DNA of 64,000 nt from Marinihelvus sp942491555 (GCA_942491555.1 CALOBN010000002.1:186001-250000); one strand, 5' to 3'; counted from the first letter of the stretch, positions 1 through 8,919 are shown. A program made the numbers and translations. Notes: generated by a model from the letters alone, not told the origin.

Positions 1-326
1 TCAAAGGTGACCGGGAAGATGCCATCGAACAGGGTCTGTTTGAAAATTATTACCTGCACAAAACAGGTCATTGGCTTGGTCTCGACACACATGATGTCGG
101 CGACTACCAGGTTGATGGCCACTCGCGGGCACTTGAGCCCGGGATGGTTCTGACCATTGAGCCGGGCATCTATATCCGCGCGGACGATGAGCGCGTTGAC
201 GAACGCTGGCGCGGACTCGGCGTGCGCATTGAAGACGATATCCTGGTGACAAAGGATGAGCCTGAAGTGCTCAGCAACCGTGTGCCCAAGGCCATCGCGG
301 ACATCGAGGACCTGATGGCTCAATGA
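1..326 (+). CDS. pepP: Xaa-Pro aminopeptidase, C-terminal fragment
   Basis: This is the 3' end of a gene that starts before the window; the reading frame is open from base 3. The visible residues are the C-terminal part of the M24 'pita-bread' catalytic domain: HKTGHWLGLDTHDVG supplies metal-binding and substrate-binding histidines, and LTIEPGIY carries the metal-ligand glutamate, both typical of proline aminopeptidase P. The enzyme removes N-terminal residues that precede proline. It is directly followed by ubiH with a 4-bp ATGA overlap, the arrangement known from the pepP-ubiH-ubiI operon of Gammaproteobacteria, which supports the name. An ATG at 144 is internal and not the true start. Confidence 0.93.
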   Translation, partial: KGDREDAIEQGLFENYYLHKTGHWLGLDTHDVGDYQVDGHSRALEPGMVLTIEPGIYIRADDERVDERWRGLGVRIEDDILVTKDEPEVLSNRVPKAIADIEDLMAQ

Positions 327-1603
327 GCTCGATCGATACTGACATTCTTATTGTTGGTGGCGGCCTGGTTGGCGCCAGCCTTGCCTGTGCGTTGGCACCG
401 CTGGGCTATCAGGTCACCCTGCTGGAAGCCGCGCGGCCAAGGACAGCCTCGCCGCCCAGTTACGACGACCGGACCCTGGCGCTGGGACGCGCGTCTTGCC
501 TGATACTTCGTGCGCTTGGCCTGTGGTCTTCGCTGGTTGAGAACGCCACACCAATTCGCCAGGTCAGCGTCACCGAGCTGGGGCGGCCGGGCCGCGTACT
601 GATGGATGCGCAGGAACTTGGTCTGGATTACTTCGGCAACGTTATCGAGGCGCGGGAATTCGGCCAGGCTGTCATGCAGCAAGTTGACACGCTGCAAGGT
701 CTCGGGATGCTTTGTCCCTTCAGGGCTGAAAGTCTTGAGACGCTGGACCACGCAGTCCGGGTCACGGCCCAGGGAGAGAGTGGGGGTGAGGCTGAGGTCC
801 GGCAAATTACAGCGCGCCTGGTGGTCGGTGCCGACGGTGCCGACTCCGATGTGCGCAAGCTGCTGGGTATAGGTGCGGACATACATGATTACGGGCAGGT
901 GGCGATCATCGCCAATGTTATGCCCGAAGTAGCGCATGATGGCCGCGCTTTTGAGCGGATGACCCCGACCGGTCCCTTTGCCCTGCTGCCACATGTTGCC
1001 GGGCGTTGCGGTCTCGTCTGGTGTGTGCCCGAGGCAGAAGCCCCGGCATTGCTTGAGATGGCGGAAGATGAGTTTCTGGCCGCGGCCACCCTTCGCTCGG
1101 GCGGCGTGCTGGGGCAACTGGGTCGCCTGGGGCAACGCAGCAGCTATCCCCTGCGCCGGGTCGTGCCGGAGACTGACACCGCTCAACGCGTTGTTTTACT
1201 GGGCAATGCCGCTCACGCGATCCACCCGGTCGGAGCGCAGGGTTTCAACCTGGGTCTGCGGGACGTTGCGGTACTTGGCGAAGTCCTCGCTGATGCCTGT
1301 CTTGCCGGAGGCGAACGTGCTGACCCCGGGCAAGCGGCTGTGCTGGAGCGCTACAGCCAATGGCGACGACCGGATCAGTCCTCAACGGTGGGCTGGAGTC
1401 ATGACATGGTTAATCTGTTCGCGAGTGCTTTGCCGCTCACCCGGCAGGCGCGTAGCCTGGGCCTGGCCCTGGTCGGCATGACGCCCCTGATGCGTCGTCG
1501 CATGGCCTTGCGGGCGATGGGTTACCGGGGTCAGACACCGCGCCTGGCGCTGGGTGAGCCGCTGCTCAACCCCTTATTCACAGACTGGGCGACCGGCATA
1601 TGA
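323..1603 (+). CDS. ubiH: 2-octaprenyl-6-methoxyphenol hydroxylase (UbiH)
   Basis: This 426-residue FAD monooxygenase is of the UbiH/UbiF/Coq6 family and hydroxylates a ring position in ubiquinone biosynthesis at the inner membrane. The N-terminal dinucleotide-binding motif GGGLVGASLACAL lies at about residues 12-24. The second FAD motif reads GNAAHAIHPVGAQGFNLG; the Asn in GNAAH is typical of UbiH, where its paralogues have GDAAH. The start overlaps the pepP stop (ATGA), and the next gene, a second family member, overlaps its stop in the same way, so the three are probably one translationally coupled operon. The exact ring position hydroxylated is inferred from family and gene order. Confidence 0.93.
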   Translation: MSSIDTDILIVGGGLVGASLACALAPLGYQVTLLEAARPRTASPPSYDDRTLALGRASCLILRALGLWSSLVENATPIRQVSVTELGRPGRVLMDAQELGLDYFGNVIEAREFGQAVMQQVDTLQGLGMLCPFRAESLETLDHAVRVTAQGESGGEAEVRQITARLVVGADGADSDVRKLLGIGADIHDYGQVAIIANVMPEVAHDGRAFERMTPTGPFALLPHVAGRCGLVWCVPEAEAPALLEMAEDEFLAAATLRSGGVLGQLGRLGQRSSYPLRRVVPETDTAQRVVLLGNAAHAIHPVGAQGFNLGLRDVAVLGEVLADACLAGGERADPGQAAVLERYSQWRRPDQSSTVGWSHDMVNLFASALPLTRQARSLGLALVGMTPLMRRRMALRAMGYRGQTPRLALGEPLLNPLFTDWATGI

Positions 1604-2829
1604 GTGACAAGCCAAGGGACTTTATCGTCATTGGAGGTGGCATGGTGGGTTGCGCCGTTGCCAGTCTCCTCGGGCGCAGCGGGTTTTCGGTTACTCTGAT
1701 CGATGCCGGGCCGCTGCCTGATTGGGACGCCGGTGCGCCGCCCGGACCCAGGTTTTCGGCCCTGTCCCCCGGCTCCGCGCGCATTCTTGATGCAGCCGGT
1801 GCCTGGCAGCGCATTGAGGCGGAGCGGCACTGTCCCTATCGACGGATGCATGTGGAAGACGGGCAGGGCAGCGGCGCGATTGATTTCGAGGCAGGCAGCT
1901 TCGGGCTTGAGCGTCTGGGCACCATAACCGAGAACCAGCTGGTGATTTTTGCACTTCGCGAGGCGCTGGAGTCCAATGCCCGGGTGCAGTGCCTGAATCA
2001 GCTTGAGCTGGCGCAGCTTGAACAGGGTGCGGAAGCCATGCACTGCGTGTTGAGTGATGGTCAGGAAATCTCCGGCCGCTTGCTGATTGCCTGCGATGGC
2101 GCCAACTCAAAAGTAAGGCGCCTTAGCGGTGTTGACAGTGACTCCTGGGAATACAACCAGCTGGGTGTGGTTGGGCTGGTCAGAAAACAACAACCGAACC
2201 CCGGCGTGGCCTGGCAGCGTTTCCTTGCCGGCGGACCGCTGGCCTTACTGCCGCTCGCTAATGGCTGGTCCACAATGGTCTGGAGTTTGCCGGCAGCGGA
2301 AGCGCGCCGCATGCTGCAGCACGATGACAATGAATTTAGTGAGCGCCTGGAAGTTGCCAGCGATGGCTGGCTTGGCCGGGTGGAAGAGGTAGGCGTCCGC
2401 GCCGCATTCCCATTAAGCATGAGCATGAGTAAACGGTTTCTCGCCGGTCGTGTTGTGCTGCTGGGCGACGCAGCACATGTCGTGCACCCATTGGCTGGAC
2501 AGGGCGTTAATCTCGGGCTGGCAGATGCCGCGGCCCTGGTCCAATGTTTGCTGACCCAAAAAGGCGAAGGCCGGCTGATTCAGCCACAGGCCCTGCAGGA
2601 ATGGGAACGCTGGCGGCGCAGTGAAACCGAGCTGATGGCGCGGGGTGTGGACGCACTGGGCAAGCTGTTTAAACCACGGGCGCTGGCCCTGCCGCGTGCA
2701 CTTGGAATGGGGCTGGTCGGACGTAGCTGGTTGCTTCGGGATGCTTTTCTGCAACGCGCAATTGGTCAGGGTTCCGGTGCGCCGCTCCTGGCACAGGGCA
2801 CTGAACTCCAGGCACTTGGTGGTCAGTAG
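1600..2829 (+). CDS. ubiI: UbiI/VisC-type ubiquinone biosynthesis FAD hydroxylase
   Basis: This 409-residue FAD-dependent monooxygenase is paralogous to the preceding gene. GGGMVGCAVASLL near the N terminus binds the ADP part of FAD, and GDAAHVVHPLAGQGVNLG at about residues 288-305 is the conserved second FAD/ribityl motif of the UbiF/UbiI/Coq6 group. The family adds hydroxyl groups to the ubiquinone ring; UbiI acts at C5 in E. coli. The ATG overlaps the ubiH stop by 4 bp. UbiI, UbiF and UbiM are hard to separate by eye; the pepP-ubiH-ubiI order favours UbiI. Confidence 0.87.
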   Translation: MSDKPRDFIVIGGGMVGCAVASLLGRSGFSVTLIDAGPLPDWDAGAPPGPRFSALSPGSARILDAAGAWQRIEAERHCPYRRMHVEDGQGSGAIDFEAGSFGLERLGTITENQLVIFALREALESNARVQCLNQLELAQLEQGAEAMHCVLSDGQEISGRLLIACDGANSKVRRLSGVDSDSWEYNQLGVVGLVRKQQPNPGVAWQRFLAGGPLALLPLANGWSTMVWSLPAAEARRMLQHDDNEFSERLEVASDGWLGRVEEVGVRAAFPLSMSMSKRFLAGRVVLLGDAAHVVHPLAGQGVNLGLADAAALVQCLLTQKGEGRLIQPQALQEWERWRRSETELMARGVDALGKLFKPRALALPRALGMGLVGRSWLLRDAFLQRAIGQGSGAPLLAQGTELQALGGQ

Positions 2830-2888
2830 AACCAGCTGCTGATAACAAGCATTCCACCGTATTCCAAGGTACAGCATGGCATATTTTT

Positions 2889-2910
2889 CACAGTGACTTG
2901 AGACACTGTG
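2889..2910. promoter_or_regulatory. Perfect inverted repeat upstream of cysK
   Basis: CACAGTG and CACTGTG are exact inverted copies of 7 bp separated by 8 bp, between ubiI and cysK and ending 45 bp before the cysK ATG. It is not followed by a T tract on the plus strand, so a simple intrinsic terminator is unlikely. An operator or a weak 3' hairpin for the ubi mRNA are both possible. Confidence 0.4.
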
Positions 2911-2955
2911 CCGGGCGAACGTTTGGTCGCATGATTCGGTACCAAGGAGCAGTAA

Positions 2956-3894
2956 ATGATTCATAACAGCATACTGACCACGATCGGCCGCACGCCGGTT
3001 GTGCGCATCAATCACCTCGCGCCGGCTGGCATTGACATGTACGTCAAGATCGAGGCATTCAACCCGATGTCCTCGGTCAAAGACCGCCTGGCGCTGGCCA
3101 TTATCGAAGATGCAGAGCGGCGTGGTGTGCTCAAGCCGGGACAAACGGTCGTCGAGGCAACCTCCGGGAATACCGGTATCGCGCTGGCGATGGTTTGCGC
3201 TGTTAAGGGCTACCCCTTTGTTGCCGTCATGGCCGAATCGTTTTCGGTCGAGCGCCGTAAGTTGATGAAGTTTCTTGGGGCAAAGGTGGTCCTGACGCCC
3301 GCCGAAGAGCGCGGTTCCGGGATGGTCCGCGAGGCGAAGCGATTGTCTGAGGAACATGGCTGGTTTTTGACCCGCCAGTTTGAGAATGAGGCCAACCCGG
3401 CCTATCACCGGCAGACCACCGGGCCTGAGATTCTCCGGGATTTTGCCGGGCACAGGCTTGACTACTGGGTAACTGGCTGGGGCACCGGCGGCACCATGAC
3501 CGGGGCCGGCCAGGTGATCAAGGCGGCCCGGCCGGAAGTGCGAATCATAGCCACCGAGCCGGCGGGTGCGGCGCTGTTGTCAGGTGGTGCCTGGCAACCG
3601 CACAAGGTGCAGGGCTGGACCCCGGATTTCATTCCGGAGGTCATTGACCGGGATTTGGCCGACGATATCGTCCTGGTAACTGACGAGGAATCGATTGAGA
3701 CCTCCCGTGCACTGGCTCAACGGGAAGGAATTTTTTGCGGCATTTCCGCCGGAGGTACCTTTGCCGCGGCCCTCAAGGTGGCCCACAAAGCCGAGCCGGG
3801 CAGCAGCATTCTGGCCATGCTGCCGGATACCGGTGAGCGTTATCTGTCGACACCCCTGTTTGAGGGTATCAGCGAAGAATCTGACGTGGTCTAG
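2956..3894 (+). CDS. cysK: Cysteine synthase, CysK type
   Basis: This 312-residue PLP enzyme of fold type II makes cysteine from O-acetylserine and sulfide in the cytoplasm. The PLP lysine is K42 in SSVKDR, the phosphate/substrate loop is EATSGNTGIALA, and GTGGTMTGAG is the glycine loop that holds the PLP phosphate. The C-terminal half (PHKVQG, GERYLST) is closer to CysK than to CysM from memory, but isozyme assignment by eye is not certain. A good ribosome binding site, AAGGAG, lies at 2943-2948. The stop codon shares the palindrome CTAG with the stop of the converging oxyR gene. Confidence 0.88.
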   Translation: MIHNSILTTIGRTPVVRINHLAPAGIDMYVKIEAFNPMSSVKDRLALAIIEDAERRGVLKPGQTVVEATSGNTGIALAMVCAVKGYPFVAVMAESFSVERRKLMKFLGAKVVLTPAEERGSGMVREAKRLSEEHGWFLTRQFENEANPAYHRQTTGPEILRDFAGHRLDYWVTGWGTGGTMTGAGQVIKAARPEVRIIATEPAGAALLSGGAWQPHKVQGWTPDFIPEVIDRDLADDIVLVTDEESIETSRALAQREGIFCGISAGGTFAAALKVAHKAEPGSSILAMLPDTGERYLSTPLFEGISEESDVV

Positions 3895-4802
3895 GGTTTC
3901 CTGGTGCAGCGCAGCGGCTTGGGAAGGTTTTCGAAACATGTTGCGAGATCAGCCATTAAAGGACCCAGAGGTGACGTTTTTCGCCAGAACAGGGCAATGG
4001 TCCTGAAGGGCGCTGGTGCTTTAAACGGCCGTAACACCACGTTGTTTGTCGCGGCAATCGGCGGCGCGGCGGCCAGCGACGGCAGCAGGGTCACGCCCAC
4101 CTCGGCGGCAACCATCTGGCGCAGCGTTTCCAGGCTGGTTGCATTGAAATTGACCTGATCACGCAAGCCAGCCAGGGCACATACCTCAAGGGCCTGGTCG
4201 CGAAGGCAGTGACCGTCTTCCAACAGCAGGACTTCTTCCCCGATCAGGTCATTGATGGTGATTTCCTTTTTCCTGCTGAGCGCATGGGGCTCCGGCATGG
4301 CCATCAGGAACGGTTCCTCAAAAAGCACGATTTGCTCCAGCCGGTCCGATTCCACCGGCAGGGCTAATAAACCGGCATCAAGTTGCCCATCTTCCAGCAT
4401 CGAGAGTATTTCACCGGTTTTCTCCTCGGAAAGCTCCAGGCGCAACTTCGGAAACCGTTTTCGAATCGATGGCACAACATGCGGCAGCAGATAGGGTGCC
4501 AGGGTGGGAAACAAACCGAGCCGCAGAGTGCCGGTTTCCGGGTCACCACTGCGCCGCGCGATGGCCTGTAACTGTTCAACGTCACGCAGCAAGTGGCGGG
4601 CACGTGCGGCAATCTCCATCCCCACGGGCGTCAGCTGTACTTTGCGTGGCGCACGTTCAACCAGTTGCACGCCCAGCTCTTCTTCCAGCTTTCTGATTTG
4701 CGTACTGAGCGTAGGCTGGCTCACAAAGCAGGCCTCCGCTGCACGGCTGAAATGCTTTAGCTCAGCGAGCTTTACGAAATAGTTAAGGGCGCGCAGGTTC
4801 AT
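3891..4802 (-). CDS. oxyR: Hydrogen peroxide sensor OxyR (LysR family)
   Basis: This 303-residue LysR-type regulator has an N-terminal winged helix-turn-helix (about residues 1-60, with SRAAEACFVSQPTLSTQI as the recognition region) and a C-terminal sensing domain. Two cysteines fall at exactly 199 and 208 in HCLRDQALEVC, matching the redox pair that forms the activating disulfide in E. coli OxyR. This separates it from generic LysR proteins. It should activate antioxidant genes when H2O2 oxidises the pair. It is divergent from an exported SRPBCC gene and convergent with cysK. The tail is divergent from E. coli but full length. Confidence 0.95.
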   Translation of the reverse strand: MNLRALNYFVKLAELKHFSRAAEACFVSQPTLSTQIRKLEEELGVQLVERAPRKVQLTPVGMEIAARARHLLRDVEQLQAIARRSGDPETGTLRLGLFPTLAPYLLPHVVPSIRKRFPKLRLELSEEKTGEILSMLEDGQLDAGLLALPVESDRLEQIVLFEEPFLMAMPEPHALSRKKEITINDLIGEEVLLLEDGHCLRDQALEVCALAGLRDQVNFNATSLETLRQMVAAEVGVTLLPSLAAAPPIAATNNVVLRPFKAPAPFRTIALFWRKTSPLGPLMADLATCFENLPKPLRCTRKP

Positions 4803-4867
4803 ATTGTTTTCTCCGATGGAAATAAGTGTACGTGATAGCTGTTGTTTATTGAACGATCATTATCGAA

Positions 4868-4883
4868 AGGTAATTCATTACCT
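4868..4883. promoter_or_regulatory. 16-bp palindrome between oxyR and the SRPBCC gene
   Basis: AGGTAAT and ATTACCT are exact inverted 7-bp arms around a 2-bp centre. The site lies in the 133-bp divergent region, 66 bp from the oxyR start and 53 bp from the start of the other gene. Its symmetry and position suit an operator. It does not obviously match the long four-block OxyR consensus, so the binding protein is unknown. Confidence 0.45.
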
Positions 4884-4935
4884 GAAATCAGCCTTGTTCA
4901 CGTCTTGAGACACCCTGGCAACTTACACTCCGTCC

Positions 4936-5619
4936 ATGAAATACATGATTCAGGCGCGCAGGTTCAGACGGGGGGCATTTGTCACCCGGCTGATTTTGAT
5001 CCTGATCCTGACGCCCTTCTGCGCAGCGCTCGCCGGGGAATGGCCGCAACCGCCATCATCCACGGTGCCCTCTGAGGCGGACCTTGCCCGGCTCGAGGCT
5101 GGCGAAATCCTGGTCTCCAATACCCGGGTGGATGAAGCAGGCGGCGCCGCCGTCGCAAAGGCAATATTCCATGTGGACGCGCCGCGCCTGTGGGATATTC
5201 TGGGCGACTGCGAGGAAAACTATCGATTCGTTCGCGGCCTGCGCGATTGTGAGGTCCTTCGCGAGAGCGCAACCGCCGCCTTAACACGCCAGTCACTCAA
5301 GCCTTACCTGCTGTTACCGCACTTTAGCTATGTATTTGATACGCGCCGCGCGCCGTACGAGTGGATTCAGATACGCCTGCAGGAAGGTGATTTGCGCATT
5401 CTGGAAGGCAGTTGGCGCTTTGATCCGTTACCGGGCGACGGCGGCATTCTGGTCACCCATGCTATTCGGGTGCAGCCGAAAATGAGCGTGCCCCGGTGGC
5501 TGGCACGGCGTACTGTCGAACGCGATCTGTACCGTATGCTGGCCTGTTTGCGCTGGCGGACCAGTGCCTGGCCGGATCCTGGGCAGGGAGAAATTGACCA
5601 ACAGCAGTGTCCTGATTGA
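4936..5619 (+). CDS. Exported SRPBCC/START-like protein
   Basis: This 227-residue protein has a basic N terminus and a hydrophobic segment (LILILILTPFCAALAG, about residues 18-33) that looks like a signal peptide, with cleavage near AALAG. The rest resembles the START/SRPBCC helix-grip fold: a first strand (KAIFHVDAPRLWDILGDCE), a central sheet region (WIQIRLQEGDLRILEGSWRF) and a C-terminal helix (RTVERDLYRMLACLRWRT). Such folds bind lipids or other hydrophobic ligands, but no ligand can be named here. It is transcribed away from oxyR and may be a single-gene unit. Role in peroxide response is only suggested by position. Confidence 0.7.
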   Translation: MKYMIQARRFRRGAFVTRLILILILTPFCAALAGEWPQPPSSTVPSEADLARLEAGEILVSNTRVDEAGGAAVAKAIFHVDAPRLWDILGDCEENYRFVRGLRDCEVLRESATAALTRQSLKPYLLLPHFSYVFDTRRAPYEWIQIRLQEGDLRILEGSWRFDPLPGDGGILVTHAIRVQPKMSVPRWLARRTVERDLYRMLACLRWRTSAWPDPGQGEIDQQQCPD

Positions 5620-5707
5620 GTGATTGACCTTACATGGACTGCAACCGCGGGGCCGCATCCCGTAGAATTGCGGTTTTGATCAGCAGCGGCCAGGGGCCGG
5701 ATACGCC

Positions 5708-6715
5708 ATGACACAGCATACGGTTCTCACGGGCATTACCACCACGGGCAGCCCGCACCTGGGTAATTATGTCGGCGCGATCAAGCCCGCGATCCAGGCA
5801 AGCCGCGACCCGTCGATGAACGCCTACTTTTTTCTGGCGGATTATCACGCCCTGATCAAGTGCAAAGACCCCCAACAGGTGCAGCGCTCGACGCTCGAAA
5901 TCGCAGCAACCTGGCTGGCGCTCGGCCTGGATACCGATGCGGTGACGTTTTACCGGCAATCTGACGTTCCGGAAATCACCGAGTTGACCTGGCTGCTTAC
6001 CTGCCAGACGGCGAAAGGTCTTATGAACCGCGCCCATGCGTACAAGGCGGCGGCGCAGGAGAACATTGATGCGGGTGAAGATGCAGACCTGGGGATCACC
6101 ATGGGACTGTTCAGCTATCCCATACTGATGGCCGCCGATATCCTGATGTTCAAGGCAGACCGGGTTCCGGTAGGGCGTGACCAGGTTCAGCACCTGGAGA
6201 TGGCGCGCGACATCGCACAGCGTTTTAACCATCATTTTGGTGAGCTCATGGTGCTGCCGGAGGCGGTTGTGGAAGATCACGTTGCCGTTCTGCCCGGGCA
6301 GGATGGTCGCAAGATGTCCAAGAGTTATGACAACACCATTCCTTTGTGGCTGCCGGAAAAGTCCCTGCGTAAATCAATCATGAAGATCGTGACCAACTCC
6401 CGGGAGCCGGGGGAGCCAAAGGATCCGGATGATTCCACCCTGTTTACGATATTTTCAGCTTTTGCCGATGCGCAGCAGCGCGATGCCATGCGCCAGGCCT
6501 ACCGGGAGGGCATTGCCTGGGGTCAGGCCAAGCAGCAGGTATTTGAATTGATTAACGATGAGCTTGCCGGGGCCCGCGTGCGTTATGAGACGCTGTTGGA
6601 ACAGCCGGCTGAGGTTGAATCAATATTACGTGCCGGGGCTGCCAAGGCGCGGGCATTTGCCACCCCTTTCCTGGCGCAATTGCGCTCTGCCGTGGGCATT
6701 CGTGGTTTGTCCTGA
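5708..6715 (+). CDS. trpS: Tryptophan--tRNA ligase
   Basis: This 335-residue class I aminoacyl-tRNA synthetase charges tRNA-Trp. The HIGH-type signature is TTTGSPHLGNYVGA near the N terminus and the KMSKS loop is intact in GRKMSKSYDNTIPL. Between them GRDQVQHLEMARDIA is the usual tryptophanyl/tyrosyl core helix. Length matches the bacterial family. Its stop overlaps the start of the next gene as TGATG, so trpS and trhO are probably co-transcribed. A TAGAAT hexamer at 5663-5668 could be a -10 element, but no convincing -35 accompanies it. Confidence 0.97.
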   Translation: MTQHTVLTGITTTGSPHLGNYVGAIKPAIQASRDPSMNAYFFLADYHALIKCKDPQQVQRSTLEIAATWLALGLDTDAVTFYRQSDVPEITELTWLLTCQTAKGLMNRAHAYKAAAQENIDAGEDADLGITMGLFSYPILMAADILMFKADRVPVGRDQVQHLEMARDIAQRFNHHFGELMVLPEAVVEDHVAVLPGQDGRKMSKSYDNTIPLWLPEKSLRKSIMKIVTNSREPGEPKDPDDSTLFTIFSAFADAQQRDAMRQAYREGIAWGQAKQQVFELINDELAGARVRYETLLEQPAEVESILRAGAAKARAFATPFLAQLRSAVGIRGLS

Positions 6716-7653
6716 TGCCGGCAGAAAGCTCAAACCCCACGTCAAATCCGGCATTGGTTGCGGCGTTTTATCACTTCACCGAGCTTGATGACTTCAAGGC
6801 GCTGCGTGCGCCCCTGTTGCAACGTTGTGAAGATCTTGGGCTGCTCGGCACAATTCTTCTCGCCCGGGAGGGTATCAATGGCACGGTAGCGGGCCCGGAA
6901 CAAGGCATCCAGCGACTGCTGGAGCGCCTGCGGCAAGATCCTCGTATGGCGGGGCTGAAGGCAAAATTTTCCCGGGCCAGTGAACGGCCGTTCTATCGCA
7001 TGAAGGTCCGTCTGAAGAAAGAGATTGTCAGCCTTGGCATACCGGGTGTGGATCCGCGCCAGGCAGCAGGCGAGTATATTGATCCGGCGGACTGGAATGA
7101 GCTGATTCAGCGCAAAGACGTTCGCCTGGTTGATACACGAAATGACTACGAGGTGCACCTGGGGAGCTTTGCCGGTGCAGAAAATCCGGCGACCCGCTCG
7201 TTTCGCGACTTTCCCGCCTGGGCGCAGGAGAACCTCGATCCGGAGCGGGATGAACACGTGGCCATGTTTTGCACCGGCGGAATCCGCTGTGAGAAGTCCA
7301 CGGCCTATCTGAAGTCACTGGGTTTCAGAAACGTTTATCACCTTGATGGCGGAATTCTGAACTACCTGGAACAGGTAGATGCGGAAGACAGCCTCTGGCA
7401 GGGCGACTGCTTTGTTTTTGATAACCGGGTTACGGTTGATCACCAGCTTCGCCAGGGCGATCTCGAGGTGTGTCCGGCCTGCCGGATGCCGGTCACGGAA
7501 GAAGACCGGCAATCTCCGCACTTTGAACTCCATGTGTCCTGCCCGAAATGTATCGATCGCCTGACCCCGGAGCGGCGCGAGGGTCTCCTGGAACGTGCCC
7601 GTCAGATCGAACTGGCAGAGCAGCGCGGTGAAAAGCATCTCGGCAGCGGCTGA
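6715..7653 (+). CDS. trhO: tRNA uridine-34 hydroxylase TrhO (YceA-type rhodanese)
   Basis: This 312-residue protein matches the YceA/TrhO family, which makes 5-hydroxyuridine at the tRNA wobble position in an oxygen-dependent way. An N-terminal acylphosphatase-like domain (about 14-110, containing GLLGTILLAREGINGTVAG) is followed by a rhodanese domain whose active cysteine is C186 in MFCTGGIRCEKS. The C-terminal segment holds two CxxC pairs (CPAC near 263 and CPKC near 287), a probable zinc site common in the family. It overlaps the trpS stop by TGATG. Family function is established in E. coli and Bacillus; substrate here is inferred. Confidence 0.92.
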   Translation: MPAESSNPTSNPALVAAFYHFTELDDFKALRAPLLQRCEDLGLLGTILLAREGINGTVAGPEQGIQRLLERLRQDPRMAGLKAKFSRASERPFYRMKVRLKKEIVSLGIPGVDPRQAAGEYIDPADWNELIQRKDVRLVDTRNDYEVHLGSFAGAENPATRSFRDFPAWAQENLDPERDEHVAMFCTGGIRCEKSTAYLKSLGFRNVYHLDGGILNYLEQVDAEDSLWQGDCFVFDNRVTVDHQLRQGDLEVCPACRMPVTEEDRQSPHFELHVSCPKCIDRLTPERREGLLERARQIELAEQRGEKHLGSG

Positions 7654-7722
7654 GCGCTGGCTCTGCCGGGTTCGGGAAGATACGATGCCTGCTACCCGGT
7701 TTAAGGAGCGTTCAAAACTACC

Positions 7723-8919
7723 ATGTCAGCAACCCAGGAAGTGACCAGCAAGCCCGACAGCCATTCCGCCGCTCCCGGGGCCGCTGGTCCGCAGCAGGAA
7801 ATCGGGCCTCAGCCGGAGCCAACCGAACTGCTCGACTCGGTGGTCTGGGATCTCCTGCCCGAAGCGCTTCAGGCGCCCTTTGAGTTTCTGGCGAGTTACC
7901 CGGCCTTGCTGTTGTTGTTCGTTGTCATCCTGGGCTACACGGTTGGCAAGTTGTTTCAGTTCGTGCTGACCCGGGTCGGTAAAGCCCTAACCAGGCGAAC
8001 GGCCACTGATTTCGATGACAAACTGCTGCAGGTGGCACGCGGTCCGGCATTGACGGTTCCCTTTATCCTCGCCCTGTTCATTGTGACGGCCATCGTGCCT
8101 CTTGCCGGTTTCCGGGAGACGACGGTCAACCTGCTGGCGTCCGTGCTGCTGTTTTCACTGCTGAGGGCGGCGTTGCGGGCCTGCCATATATTCCTGGAGC
8201 TTCTCAGTAAGCGTAAGGACTCAATCGATATCATCCAGACCCGCACCCTGCCCATGTTTGACATGGCCAGCAAATTGATCATCGTGGCTGTGGCGGGCTA
8301 TGTGCTGCTGTTGATCTGGGGCATTGATCCGACGGCATGGCTGGCCTCGGCCGGCGTGATTGGCATTGCGGTTGGTTTTGCCGCCAGGGATACCCTTGCC
8401 AACCTGTTTTCGGGCATCTTTATCGTCGCTGATGCGCCGTATCAGATCGGCGATTACGTGGTGCTCGATACCGGTGAGCGCGGCGAAGTGACTCATGTAG
8501 GCCTGCGTTCAACCCGCCTGCTGACGCGCGATGACGTTGAAGTGACGATTCCCAATGCGATTATTGCGAATGCCAAGATCATTAATGAGAGCGGTGGTCC
8601 CTCGGAGAAATATCGTATCCGGATACCGGTTGGTGTGGCCTATGGCAGTGATGTTGACCAGGTCACCGACGTGCTCAATGAGATCGCTCATGAGTGTGCG
8701 GAAATTCAGGATATTCCCAATCCACGGGTGCGGATGCGCGGCTTTGGTAACTCCTCGCTGGATTTCGAGTTGCTTGGCTGGGTCAACAAACCGGTGCTTC
8801 GCGGGCGTGTCACTGACGAACTGCTGAAAACGATTTACAAACGATTCCAGGCCGAGGGCATCAGCATTCCCTTCCCTCAGACCGACGTCTATTTGCACCG
8901 GATGGACAAAGAAACCTAG
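7723..8919 (+). CDS. MscS-type mechanosensitive ion channel
   Basis: This 398-residue inner-membrane protein has a Pro/Gln-rich N-terminal tail, then hydrophobic helices at about 62-85, 110-135, 135-155 and 186-205. These are followed by the pore helix and MscS beta domain: GVIGIAVGFAARDTLANLFSGIFI is the classic TM3-pore signature and QIGDYVVLDTGERGEVTHVGLRST is the beta domain. The C-terminal alpha/beta domain continues to the end. Such channels open under membrane tension to release solutes on hypo-osmotic shock. With four or five predicted helices it is a slightly extended MscS. A ribosome binding site AAGGAG lies at 7703-7708. Confidence 0.92.
   Translation: MSATQEVTSKPDSHSAAPGAAGPQQEIGPQPEPTELLDSVVWDLLPEALQAPFEFLASYPALLLLFVVILGYTVGKLFQFVLTRVGKALTRRTATDFDDKLLQVARGPALTVPFILALFIVTAIVPLAGFRETTVNLLASVLLFSLLRAALRACHIFLELLSKRKDSIDIIQTRTLPMFDMASKLIIVAVAGYVLLLIWGIDPTAWLASAGVIGIAVGFAARDTLANLFSGIFIVADAPYQIGDYVVLDTGERGEVTHVGLRSTRLLTRDDVEVTIPNAIIANAKIINESGGPSEKYRIRIPVGVAYGSDVDQVTDVLNEIAHECAEIQDIPNPRVRMRGFGNSSLDFELLGWVNKPVLRGRVTDELLKTIYKRFQAEGISIPFPQTDVYLHRMDKET

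Noticed and set aside
4835..4871. Possible OxyR box near its own promoter
   Set aside because: Only the first ATAG block and a partial second block (TTAT) of the four-block consensus fit, so it does not stand out from chance.
2897..4913. The 10-mer CTTGAGACAC occurs before cysK (2897) and before the SRPBCC gene (4904)
   Set aside because: Two copies of a 10-mer in 2 kb with no symmetry or spacing rule are likely to be coincidence.
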